Origin: Metellina segmentata
Lineage: Eukaryota; Arthropoda; Arachnida; Araneae; Tetragnathidae
Length of the DNA: 64,000 nucleotides
Assembly (NCBI GenBank): GCA_947359465.1
Contig: OX375876.1
Location: 71,244,998-71,308,997 of the forward strand
Reading direction: 5' to 3'
The position numbers and the translations under genes are program-made. The notes under the pieces are model-generated. The model had not been told where the DNA came from. It made no database searches and worked only from the letters and a program-made list of their open reading frames with translations. Below are positions 45,743 through 58,267 of this stretch, piece after piece; position 1 is the stretch's first letter, and each line of letters begins with the position of its first letter.

Positions 45743-45999
45743 TTGCTATGAATATTTTGTAGTAGAGAAAGACCATGACTATGCATGGTATGTAAAAGGA
45801 GCTCAGAGAAGAATATATGATAAAATCGGAGTTGTAGAAGACGCAGAGTTGGGGAATTCTCTCAGCAGACGTATTGAGACCCAGGACAATTGGCGAGCCA
45901 ATGGCAGCAGACACTAACCACACAATGGCGATAGTCAGGAACACTCGCTTGTTGTTGCGGTGCTTTGAATACTTAATGGGCTGGGTTACAGCTATGTAC
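45743..45999 (-). CDS. Dop2R: D2-like dopamine receptor, TM4-TM5 exon
   Basis: 257 bases, acceptor TCCATGTTTAG/GTACATAGC, donor ATAGCAA/GTATAT. The first G completes the DRY arginine, followed by YIAVTQPIKYSKHRNNKRVF. TM4 is LTIAIVWLVSAAIGSPIVLG. ECL2 includes CVFYNSDF with the conserved disulphide Cys. TM5 is IIYSSLSSFYIPCIVMVFLY, where the serines in YSSxxSF correspond to those contacting catechol hydroxyls in D2 receptors. It ends YYKIFIA. No M start is used: an upstream frame reading to 46079 is intron. The match to arthropod D2-like receptors is near-complete by eye. Confidence 0.96.
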
Positions 46000-46971
46000 C
46001 TAAACATGGAAATAAATAAAATACCATAAGATTGCATGAATAGATACTCTGATTTTTTTTGTGAAAAGCTTTTACACAAATGGAATAAATTAATTTATAT
46101 ATTTAGATTGATATCATACCATGGTATACCAACAATCCTTCCGTAAATTAGAAAATATATGAAATATCCTCACTAACACTTTAATGTGTAAACAAAATAT
46201 GAATTTTTAGATGAATAATATATCGATACTAATAATTTAATACAAATTTAGCTTTGATACTTACGAATTATAAAAATACTCTTAAATACAAAAATATACA
46301 GTCAAATCTTTATTTTTATATACAGATTACGATTTAGTTTAATGGTTTTTATTTTCAAACTATTAAAAGTCTCAATACACAGGATTGTACTTAACATTAT
46401 AGGTTATATCGCTTACTTTTAACTTCAAAAGAGCAATAATTGGTAATTTTTGTTTAAAAGTTTAAAAAATTCCATGTAATAATAAAATACTATATGTTGT
46501 GCTCCAGAAAGATATATGTAATATTAATTTATTTAATAACATTAACTAGTTGTTCTGTTTTCAGTTTTCCTTCCTCTTTCCAAAAGTAATGTAAGTAATG
46601 ATAAATAATTTTCAAAACTACTTATCGTTGTTATAGTGTGCTATTTTAAATGTATGATAGCACAGTATTTCTTTCCACTGTGCAATGCATTAAAATTACT
46701 TTTTTTATTGATATTACATAATCTGCGGTGTCATTGTTGGATCTCTGCGGTTGCACCCTAAATCAGTTTGATAACCTTCCAAACTTTTACGATGACTTTT
46801 TATGTCATTTTATGGAATTTTAAACATTATTTGGTGTGATATTTTAAGCAGCATGCGTGATTCATTCTAGGACACATAATTTATTTTTGAAGAGTAGTTT
46901 GTAAATTGCCAAGCATTGAAACGTTGTCTATTCATATTTTGCAACTTGAGAGAGACTATATAAATAATAGG

Positions 46972-47304
46972 TAATGGTAATGGTAATTTTAGTTAACGTC
47001 GTACTAGAGCAACACAACGGGCTATTGACGACAGTCCGGGATCAGTCCCTTAAGGGAAAGATCCGAGGACAACACCTCGTAATTTGGAACCACTGTCAGA
47101 TGACGAAGCAACACCTGAGCTGGCACCCCACTCTCCAAACTTCCACGCCAACCCAACGTGAGGACTTTCGGCCACGACAGATTTAAGGTGCACCAGCCGC
47201 CTCTACACCATACGTTTACAAACATCCATGCCAGGACCCGGATTCGAACCAGGAACCTTCCGATCTAGAGGCTAACACCTTAACCACTATACCGGTTGGT
47301 CGGC
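46972..47304 (-). mobile_element. tRNA-derived SINE family 1, full length with TSD
   Basis: Nearly identical to 7271-7602: head GCCGACCAACCGGTATAGTG, B box GGTTCGAATCC, same body and a TACCAT-type tail. Flanked by TATAAATAATAGG (46959-46971) and TATAAATATTAGG (47305-47317), a 13-bp duplication with one mismatch. A recent insertion in a receptor intron, same strand as the gene. Confidence 0.93.
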
Positions 47305-47317
47305 TATAAATATTAGG

Positions 47318-48141
47318 AAAATGTATAAGTGATTTATACTACTACTACTATACAGTGCTACTTTGCAACTGTATAGACTTAAATATAAGCACATTACATA
47401 AAATAAATTATTGAAATAATGAAAGCAGGAAAAAGGAAACAATAATATTTCCTTTTTTTCTTAACGGTGCACTTCTTTTAATTCCTTCGCCAACCCAATT
47501 TCGAACAGATGAAGGTGATGAGTGATTCATGATGACATCCGGGTGGATAAAATGGGGAGACTTCCCCGAGCAATTTATGGTCGAATACTTCTTCCGAAAT
47601 CACACTTTCAGATGGTCTTCTTTCCGCTCCCGATCATATATTCCTTCCTGAATAGTTTATTAGAGGACATAGTATTCACCAAAAAGAGCTTATCGCTAAT
47701 ATGCTCACCTAGTGTTAATAATTTACATGTTGAAAGCATCATTCAATCATAACTTCCTGAAAAATTATATTATCTAAGACAAAGGGCTTGTCAGAACTAT
47801 TTGAAGGATTTTGGAATTATTTATGCTAGTTTTACGGAAATGAAGAAATGTTCGAAACACACGTGGTAAATATTAATACTATCAGTCTGATAAATTAATT
47901 AATAACAGTTCAGCACCTTAATGTTCACAAAAGACTTGAAGTTAAGATTTAAGTTGATATCCACAATTTATAGATAGAATGCCATTTAATTAGTATTGCA
48001 TTAAAGTTGAATAATACAGTTTATATAGCGCTGAATGTTGAAAGACGTTATACATTCACTTGGCTGTATAACTTCAGGAATAGTTTAGAACTAATTTATG
48101 AGTGTTTTAGAGAAAAAGTGCTAAACATATTACGCAAGTTG

Positions 48142-48172
<31 letters not shown>

Positions 48173-51100
48173 CTACTTTCAATTTGAAAAATAAACTAAA
48201 AAACAAACAAACAACTGTTTTGGGAACTAATAAAAGACAACATAATTATTTTTGATTAAATAAATAAAATTTTAAAATGCTGAAGGTTGTGTGCAGTTTA
48301 AGATGATTTTATATAAGATTAGAGAAACTACGTCTTTAAAGAAATCGGCTTATTTAATAAATAACTTTTTTGCTGTACTTAACTGGAAATACATATATCA
48401 TTTAAATGTACATATGTTATATATATTTTGAAAAAAATATCTGCTTTCATTTTACGTATTTTTATAAAATATAGTCGCAAAAAAAAACGAATCCCCTTTA
48501 TTTCGAACATTATTTATAGAGAGCATATTTCAATACATCCTTAAATATGGAATAACGTCATCCACAAATTCAAATACAAAAAAAAGTGAGTATGGATTAT
48601 ATAAATCTTTACATAAACAAAAAAATATTTCAAATTGCACCACCATGTTTTGATGCCTTAATCAGATTCTCCATCGTCAAATTAGTCTAAATATAAAATT
48701 TACATGAATATACTTTCTTTATATTCAAGGATATTCAACATTATATGAGTCATTATATCATCAATTCAATTATATGGACCATTTGAGGGGATCACCTCCA
48801 CATCGAAAATCGCTATTCGTCAATCGAGATTATTTGTAGATAATCAGAAGCTGATAACTTGTTGTTTTAATAAAATATTACGAACAACCTTAAACCTCCT
48901 GGCGATTGTTGCGACAAGACATCACGTCATTATCAAAATTAACCAGATCTTGATGGAAGATAAATTTGTAAATAATGATAATCAATATTTACTGCTTAAT
49001 TTCACCTTCAATTACAATTTTTAACAGTTATCTATAACTGATTAAGGTATTCAGTAACTATTATCTATACAATTTTCATAATAGCAGACAATAATAACTG
49101 TTATCGCAAATTAGCAATAGCAGTTAAGACTTTTATAGAAAAAAAACCTAGTTTTGCAGATCTCTAAAATTATATCGATCATTGTTCACTTGAACCACAC
49201 ATAACAGGCTGAAGGTAATGACTGATAGGTAATATAAATCATATTTGGAAACATTATTCAAAAACTTACAGATTTCTCAGGTTTGTCATAATTTTTTCCA
49301 CTTTTTGGTAGCCAACTTTTGTTTACATACTTACGAAAATTTAAGTGTAGCGCAAAAATTATACAGAGCAGAAAATAAATTTTTATGATAATATTAAAAA
49401 ATTTCGGAACTGATTTCTGTCTAAATATATTAAAGTTTATGTTCATAAATTTTTCTAGCATTAATTTACTAATTAATTTTGCAAACTAAAATTTATTTAA
49501 ACACTAAAGCAGTGTATATATTTTGTTTGGGTACCTTAATAGCAACATACTACCAAATATAAACGATATAGGAATATTATTTAGGAAGGTATGCACAAAA
49601 GTCTGGGAAACTGATTAAACATAAAGAGCTTCAAACATTTTGTTTTCATGAATGTTCTGAACCTTGGAATATTAAGTTAAATTTTGATATAGATTAGGGT
49701 TTAAATTGAAAATTAAGTTGTTTGTGTTCTATTGAATTTAAAGATGGCCCTTATGCAAATTTTATGCAAGTGAATTTATACAAGATGTTATTCCTATTCA
49801 ATGACATTTTTTAATTTGCTCTATATTTAAAATTATTTGAATGAAGAAGAGTAATCTGTTTTTTTTCTGTGACTATACATAAATATGTGTCATTGTACAA
49901 TACAATAATATACTTATATTTTTCATTCAAACAAATAGTTTATTGTCATATGAATATTCACAGTAATGTTTTGCAATATGCGATTGTACATTTAAACCAC
50001 TGAGGCTTTCATGTCATATCATTTCGATAAACTGTTGTCTTCCTTACATGAAATTTAATCGGGTTTGGCTCCTTTAACCAATAGAATATTTCCTTTCAAC
50101 TGTTAGATGTGGTAATTTAGTCATTATTTGTGTATTGAGGGTTAAAAACCATATTACACTGCTAGGAAATTTCGTAATGCTAGGAGAGCTTAAGTTTTAC
50201 ATTTTTATAAATCGTTTGTTATTATCATCATTAAAATAAAGTAAAGATGTGTACACATGGTTTTAATTAAGTCCTTCAACTTGACGATATGGTTTTCCTT
50301 TGTTCAAAAACATTTTTAAGAGGGGAATAAAAATCCTCGCAACTTCAACAAAGCAGTTTATTAACTCACTTTCCAAATTATGTTACCCGAGAAAAAAACA
50401 GATGGCGTTCGTGATTACCAAACAGCCTTGAGAAGAATATTAACAAAGAAACGTCATTCGCATTCTTTTATGTAAATATGTGCTATAATGCTGAGCACAC
50501 ATCGTCAAAAGAGAATACGAGATTTTTTATTTATTTACTAAGCGTTTAATTAAACGGATGACTTTGCATAAATCAACCCTTTTATAAACGCCATGAATGG
50601 TGTTCGGGGGTAATTTAGACGTAAATAGCTCCGACATTCAATCTCCCTCTAAAAAGTTAAGTTCACTTTAATATATTTAATCCGAAATGGTACGAAATTA
50701 GTTTAGCTGCATATTAAAATGTCAGAATCAGAATTGGAATTATTTCTCAAGAGAGAATAAAGTGTAATGGAATGAGGAAAAATGACCTTTTTTATATATT
50801 TCGCACCCAAAATGTTATAATTAGTACTTTTTTATTTTAAGACACACAAGGAAGCAATACGTTCCGAACTATCCTTACTCTTTTTTCCTTTTCAAAGAAA
50901 AGGCAACATTTAAAACAGATTGCATCAGAATTAGTTTTTGAATGAGTTTCGGACTTATTCAAGTGAAATCCAATTTTTGAACTCATTGAAACTGGATAGG
51001 GAATCTTCTCCAATTTCGAACTTTCTGCCATTTAAGTGCATTTCATTCCACTATCAAATCCAATCTGGAGAAAATTTCAGTTTTTAATTTGTCCTAGGAC

Positions 51101-51588
51101 AAGTGGACGACGGCTTCTTTTTTTCCCATCTGTGTCGGTAACGTAATACATAATTTATTTCAAATATCCCATTTCAAGCAATGAATACAAGGACTGCCGG
51201 GAAGGAGAAGTAATTATGATTTACTTTTTTCTTTGAAAGCGAAACACTTCTTTAAGTCGTTTAATCAAGGCGCTGAGTCAGAATTAAGATAGAATTAGGA
51301 AGAGAAAAAACTTTTAAAAAGTTTCTATGAAAGATAATTTGATGTATGCGCGTTCTATAATAGGATTAGAGTAGTGATTAAACTTTCAAATAAATGTAAG
51401 TTTTAAAATGGTGATGAATGTAACCTTTCGTATCACACCTTTATAAAAGATAAAGTAACCATTTTGGAGGTGCGTACGGACGTATTCTACTATGAAAAAT
51501 GCATATAAGAGTATCAAACCTTTTAACAAGAAATTTTTCTCAGATATTTTCTTATTTAACACTCTCTTAATTTTTCTTATGATATTTC
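47318..51588. other. Intronic, no gene seen
   Basis: AT-rich, with a 28-base poly(A) run at 48142-48169. The blocks 47490-47660 and 50380-51280 are less simple in sequence and contain homeodomain-type TTTAATTAAAC and similar motifs; they are candidate intronic regulatory DNA only. Confidence 0.4.
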
Positions 51589-51589
51589 C

Positions 51590-52197
51590 CAATGTCAAGA
51601 GCTGTTGATTTTCTTGAGGTCTCGGCATAAACGTGTTGTTTTACAGTGGATCACTGGCGATTGCAATTGATATGGTAACGATCAGGCATATTTTCTTGCC
51701 AAAAAGGGTGCTATTCTACAATGCATAAAACGAAAAACCCCTTTCCTCACTGCTAAATTGTTGATAAAACAATTTATGTTGTCGACCTACCAGAATGAAC
51801 TCTTATTTAAAAGGGGAGCTAAATATGGAAAAGACTGCTTTTTGGGTGTTCCTGATAGACCAAGACGCGAGGCAGTGGCTGCTTTTCGCCTATTCACCGG
51901 GCATGATTGCCTTGATGCACATATGTGTCGCATTGTCGTTCTTAATGAAGCTGCCTGCGCTATGTGTAACAAAAACGAGGTTATGGACAAACATCACCTG
52001 CGTGTCTGTGAAGCTCTCTATGGATAAACTGATACATCGCGATAATGGGAAGCTAGAAGACTCTTGGGGTGGTAGCCTTCGGCTATCCTTTGAACTTTTT
52101 GATGTTTTTTGTAGTTGTTCTTCTGTTTACGTTCTTTTTTTGTTTGTTTTGCTTTCTTGTTCATGTACCCCAGCCATTGGAAATTAAAAAAAAAACA
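51590..52197 (+). pseudogene. LINE ORF2 3' end, spider-type RNase H tail with poly(A)
   Basis: From 51593: CQELLIFLRSRHKRVVLQWI, TGDCN, stop, YGNDQAYFLAKKGAIL, then LLIKQFMLSTYQNELLFKRG, VPDRPRREAVAAFRLFTGHD, CLDAHMCRIVVLNEAACAMC, NKNEVMDKHHLRVCEALYG, stop at 52025. VLQWIPxHCxIxGNExAD is the RNase H end, and REAVAAFRLFTGHDCLxxHL plus a Cys/His knuckle (CAMC...HHLRVC) is the tail common in spider retroelements as I recall. A 3' UTR follows and ends in an A run near 52188. One internal stop; 5' truncated. Confidence 0.88.
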
Positions 52198-52599
52198 TAT
52201 TAAAAATTGAAAAACAGGTAAATACTGAAGCACACTTTGGAAAAAAACCAAATAATTTCATATCACTACATCAAATGTACGCAAATAAAGCGCATTAAAA
52301 CCAATAAAAGTTACAAGTTCTTAAAAAGGCCATAAAAAGCCTACCATCTTGTTTTTATTTCTAATTGTTCTAAAAAATTAATAAATACGTGTAATACATT
52401 TGAATAAACCTGTACTGCATTTGTTGTATATATATCTTATTTTCATGGTTTGAATTTTCTTAATAGTAATATTGAAACAGCCAAACATTGATAGTTACTT
52501 TTCAATATAAATAGTAACAATTTAAATCTCAGAGTAGTTAACTTTATTGTATATATTTTATTAAAATTTACAAGAAGTCTAGTAATATGCAAGACTGAT

Positions 52600-52670
52600 C
52601 GTATCTTGATGGACGAGATATTTTGTCATCATAAAAAATGACAATATGTTATACGTGATATCTCGTCAAA
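52600..52670 (-). repeat. Dispersed ATCTCGTCCATCA repeat, third copy
   Basis: On the minus strand AAAATATCTCGTCCATCAAG and, about 50 bases away, GACGAGATATCACGT; shares motifs with 24640-24745 and 32780-32960. Confidence 0.5.
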
Positions 52671-54123
52671 ACCACTTGTATGGTTAAAATTAAATTTTTG
52701 GTTATGGTGGTATTGCTGGCAGAGGTGCGATACATTCTATGATTTGCGGCTCAAAAAGTTTGAGGAACTTATAAAACACATTTCACGTATCTAAGATGTA
52801 TCTTTAAAATACCGTTTTCATAACCTAAACATCTTAAAAATCTATTTATAGTTTCAATACTAGTATGCGATATGTGATAAATATATAACAGGTCACAAAA
52901 TATGTATAGCAGTTGCGGAACAGAAATTATGACTACTTGCTCTGCTCTAAAGTACTTTAAAATATAACTATTGAAACACAAGTAGTGCATTTTACATTTA
53001 CGATAGAAAAACCCCTTTCTCAAACAACAGTTACGAGTGTTCTTGACGGAAAATTGAGCCAACATGCAAATCGGTTCTTGCTTGTTTTATACCTGCTTCA
53101 AAAATTTCTTTAAAATATGCAAATATCTCAATGCCCAAACTTTTTGTATTGCTATTCTTACGCAATCTTAAGCATTCATACTTTCATCTCCCTGAAGTTG
53201 CCTCCCTTCTCTTTTGTTAGAATAAATATTTTAATTCGAGAATGTTGGGCTTTTTATAGTTTCCCTTTTTTATATCTCCGTCCTCCTACTACTAGGAACC
53301 GCTGCTTCAGAAATCGATGAAACAAAGAAACTGAAAACAACAAAAACAACACGGCCTGCTTCTCTTTTTATATCATTGTTGCCGTATCCAACTACTACCA
53401 CTCGGCATAGGAAGAGAAAATATTGAATTTTTGTTCTTCTAGTAACAAAAAGGTCTCTATTATTAAGAGAGTTTAAATTATCCGCGTCGATGGCCTACGG
53501 GGAGGAGTGGAACTGTTGAGGACCTGATAAATTTGAACAAGTGGAATATTTCTAATGCCGGAGGACATGGCGTGAAAGGGTTCTATAATTTACTGTTCAC
53601 ATATCAGCCATATTTTTTGTATGTTTGACAACATGATGAAAATTTGCTACCCCAAACGAAGAATGTGTTAAACGGGATTTGAGTCTGTATTTAGTTCGAT
53701 GCTTCGTTAAAAGGTTTGAGGGAGTATATTCATCGCTACGTTATATTTCCTATACCAGAGGAATAAAATTATGAGTTTTATTCTTTTAGTAGCCTATTCT
53801 TAGTTATTAATTGAAATCAGTATAGAATTCATACCTAGATTTCAGTTATGATTTTATTTTCTTTCTATGTGTCCCTTAGTTTATTTCTTTTTGTGAAACT
53901 CATTAGTGATAGTATAAATGTCAAAACCATTACCCGTATTTAAGGCATAATCTCTGACATTATCTACAAATAATAAAGCAAAAAACAAAAAACTAAGCAG
54001 ATGTTTGGTATGAGCATTCTGGTGATTTTTTAGTTATATTTACAGCTCTATAGTGGAAGTATGAATGTTAAAGCATAGTGACTAGTAGTTCATACATCAA
54101 TTTATCATGCTTCCTATTAATTG

Positions 54124-54126
<3 letters not shown>

Positions 54127-54174
<48 letters not shown>
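54127..54174. repeat. (TA)n(TG)n microsatellite
   Basis: About 17 TA then about 7 TG dinucleotides. Confidence 0.97.
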
Positions 54175-54184
54175 AGTTGGTATA

Positions 54185-55305
54185 CGACGACTGTCCGGAA
54201 AGTATTATGCCAAGTAATACGAAGCATGATGAATTAAGGCTTTGCGGATACGAAGGCCGAACTCAACATTGCCCAAAAAAATCTCTCTCCCTCCCTATTT
54301 TGGTTTGTCAGAAATTTAAAGAAAAATTGTATTAACTTTTAGTTGAGTTCAGCCTTTCTAACAATTTAAAAGTAGTGCTGACAATACCTCTTCTTTGTAC
54401 TAAGAGCTGTAGAACATCGCGTTCAAATCCGTTTTTCTGTAAGCCAGCAATTGTTGAATTCGCCCTTCGTATCCGCAACACCTCAATTGCGCCTACGATT
54501 TGACATTCAGTCTCCTTCCAAATAAGCATATTGTGACCTCATACACTTATCCCAAAGTTCCCATTTTCAAAACAATCTGTGAAGTCCATTGTTTGAATAA
54601 CCATCAGCTGTCTCGTTCTTCTCAATCGCATAAAATCGCTTTGTCCTGAAATGAGTATCCTTTAGGAAGTAATTTTAGCTTCGAGTGAAGCCAGCAGTCC
54701 CATGCCTATAAATACGGTATCTAGAAAGGTGTGGATGAGCGACTTGTATGATATAATTATTTACAATAAAACCCTGCATGAGACGTAATGAATAGGATTA
54801 ACCCCACATGTAAAGCTAAGATCCTTCGTCCAAACAATGATAATTTTCTAATTCTCGTCCTGCCAATCTCTGATGCCTCTGCTGATGCTATTGCCTGTAC
54901 ACGTTCAACACTTTCGGGCGTTCTGCTTCCTGAAGGCCTTCTAGAGTACGGATAACTTTTAACCAACTCCCAGTTAAGTTTGAAGTGACCAGTCATTGCG
55001 TTGGGAACAAAAATATTTTTTTGAATTGTTTATTCTAGTAGTTATCACTTGAATAGTTTCTGCCCCGATGAATTTTCACGTTTGAAACTTAAAATTGTAT
55101 TCAAAATGTGGTTTTCCACTCGCTGGGTCATTGTGAATATGGCGGTCTGTCTGAACACAGGCTCACAGAACACAACACACAGGCTAACTGAAATGTGTAA
55201 ATCTCTGACTTTTCTTGCATGAATATTAATGTATCTTCTCCATAACTGCTAAACTGCATTGATGTCACGTAAAGCGATCTCGTTACATTCCGGACAGACC
55301 TCGCA
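54185..55305 (-). mobile_element. mariner-type element, decayed
   Basis: Left end CTGTCCGGAAAGTA and right end TTCCGGACAG (near 55290-55300) form short inverted repeats. On the minus strand 54850-54996 reads GHFKLNWELVKSYPYSRRPS, GSRTPESVERVQAIASAE, the GRPRTSRTPENVERV DNA-binding linker. At about 54555-54710 it reads MGLLASLEAKITS, LMVIQTMDFTDCFENG, the C-terminal segment also seen at 39976-40270. The catalytic middle is missing. The 65-codon frame at 54332-54529 falls in an internal inverted-repeat block and has no known function. Confidence 0.6.
54240..54477. repeat. Inverted repeat inside the mariner remnant
   Basis: TTTGCGGATACGAAGGCCGA (54242) is inverted at 54450-54477 (read on minus: GTTGCGGATACGAAGGGCGA), with the match continuing for about 30 bases. 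Probably ends of a small insertion. Confidence 0.6.
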
Positions 55306-58267
55306 TTGCTGCATAAGGCTGTACGGAAACAGTTTGAAACGTTTTAAATTCTTATTATAGTCACACGTGACAATTCTATGTTAGTTGTTCGGGTTTGATT
55401 TGTCACTATTCCGTCATTTCTTGCACTATCAGGCACATTTCAGGAGCGATCGATTCTTATTGCACCTCCTTCAAGGTATTTTCAAATTAATTTAAACTTG
55501 TCACTGTCAATATTAAAGTTGAAAAGACTATTAAAGAAAGAATATTAAATATAGAATAGAAAAGAATATTAAAGAAAGTTAATTTAATCTCTGTACAATT
55601 TGAAACAAAAATATAAAACCCTAGTAGACACACAGAAATATTTAATAAAATAAATGTACAGTATACTAATCGTAAAATCTCAGAATTCTCAGAAGATTAA
55701 TTATTTCTGAGGCAACAAGTTTATATTTTGACAAATTCCATGTAAGGCTGAAGCATCTTCGAGTATTTAAATGAATGCATTAATGATTATTTGTAATCTA
55801 TCCTGATGAAAATTCTTCAAAGAAACTCCGTTTATCTTTGAAATCAAAATTTGAGTACAAAAACAATTCTTGTATTCATAGAATCATCTGGAAACTAAAT
55901 AGAATTTAAAAAAGAACTCGAAAACGTTAGGAAATTATCTTTTAAAAAATTAAATACTTTTCTCATAGTTAAAATTAACCATTGAAATTAACAGAGCGAT
56001 TAGATTTATGGATAGTTATCACGCGTTTAATAATAGCGAGATTTTAATATCTGATATTTAAATCAATCATAGAAGAATGAAATAATTTAAATACTTTCCA
56101 ACGACTGTTATCTCAATAGACAGAGTTTAAATATATCCAGCACTTCTTCCCAATTTTATATTAACGTTGAACTTGAACAAGAGCACCTGCTATTTCATTA
56201 TCGTTTAAAACTTCCTTAGATCTTACTCGATAAAAATCGGTTTAACTCGATAAAAATCGGTAGATGGAAGAAAAATATGGTTAGGGTTATTCTTCTTTAT
56301 GAGCTGCTTTTTTTTTATCGGAAAAGAAAACATCAATAAGCTTAAGAGAGTCTCCTTCAGAGTCTAAGAGAATCTAAAATAAGATTATCAAATATGTTTT
56401 TCATATAATATTTTATAGGAAAATGAGATCCATGAAAATATTTTTATTCATCTTAACTTCATTTTAATAAAAGTGCAATTACTTAAATATGTAAGGAAAT
56501 TAAAGATGTAAAATGTATTATTATATGAGCGTTGAAGTGAAAATTATAAAGATTTAAGATATACATTTTATCTAAAAGACCTGGTAAATTAAAGTATTGG
56601 AACGTTATTTAGGTCATATCGAAAACAAATTTAGTATCAGGGTAAAAAATATCGCGATATATGATGGACTTTGCATGGAAAAATTCAAACGTGAACTTTA
56701 CGATGTTTGGAACAATAATTTGTGAGAATCTAAAAACTGTCATGTATAGAGAAGACAGAAAGTTGTCTTATACATAGAAAGACGGAAAGGACTAGTCTTT
56801 CCCCAAGTTCTTATATAGCGATCGATCCAATTTGATATCACTTTAGGTAACAGATTTAATGGATTATTATTCAAATTGAAATTTTATAATATATTTACCT
56901 ATTTTAATTTAATTTAAGTTTTTACTTTTATTGAAGCAATGAGTACATCTGAATTTTCTTCAGGCTGTTTTTTAAATCAGGGGATCTATATTTTGTGCGG
57001 TCTCGTATAGATGATCCGTGCAATTTTGCTAGCTACATTATAGTTTCCAGGTGGCAAATATTGAGTAGGAAGTATGAAGTGGGATGGTGAAATTTCTTCG
57101 CCCAAGTATCTGTGTCCGAGCCCCTTTTTAATATAAAAAAAAACATTTACCGTAGATATATCTGAAATATTGTAATAATACAGTAGCCAACGACTTTTTT
57201 TCTCCACGTAATAGCATGCAAGTGTACCATTTGATCTCCAATGCCTACGACATACTTTGTCTAGTTATCATCGGATACCTGATCTCTACTGGCGTACTCA
57301 TATCCACGGCTTCGTAGATTATTCGTACATGAAAGAGGATGAAATCTAATTTTTGCTCATTTATTATTTTAACTCCTACGTTTTCCTATTTCCATTAGAA
57401 GGAAAATATTCATGTTCAGAATAGACTTTCTGAAATCTCGAATTAATTGCATTCAATTTTTAAAATCCTTTGAAAATCTTTTCATGAGCGAGATCGTCTC
57501 TTCTATATTCTCTATGTGAAAAGAAACTAGCGATATGTCCCTATTCAATACATCAAGCCAAAAATGTATTACACATTTCAACCATCCAGAATAAGTTACT
57601 AATTAGTTGACAGACTTTATAAAATACAGCCATAACAGCTGGAGTGTGAACGAAACTTTCATAAAATAAATGTAAGCAGAGGAAGACAAGTTCAAAATAC
57701 TGTGAATGTCAATGCAAAATGATAACAGCCCCTTCATGGGCAGAATTTCATGGTGCCACAGCAGTATCTTGTTTCTTCCGTCATTCTATGTATAAAGACC
57801 GATATAAATAAATAACAAATCCGATTAAATGGCAACCACGGCAGAAATAATTAAATACTCAATAAGTATGGACAAAATAATTAAAAACCCAAAGTTTATT
57901 TGATTCATTAGTAAGTTATGAGCTGGCAATAAGCGTAAGGGCCACTTTGACCCCACAATTCCAGGGTGAAATATGTCTCCCTTTTAAAAGTATTAAAACA
58001 GGAAATCCTTTTTTAAGTTATAAAATTATCTCCTAGAGATGTTTAGACATTTTGTTATGTATTTGGCATTTTGGGGTTGGCACCGCATACCTCTGAGAAA
58101 CTAGTCTCTTTACATCGCAATAAAACACTGCTAAATCTTTGAATAATTAAAATGATAATTACATTTACTCCGCTCGCAAACAGAGACTCATTTCTTGTTA
58201 TTTAATAACTCAATCATTATTGCTATATGTTAAAAAACACGATTGTGAAACTTACGATGGAAGGCGT
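55306..58267. other. About 3 kb intronic, no gene seen
   Basis: AT-rich with stops in all frames. No repeat family recognised. Confidence 0.45.
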
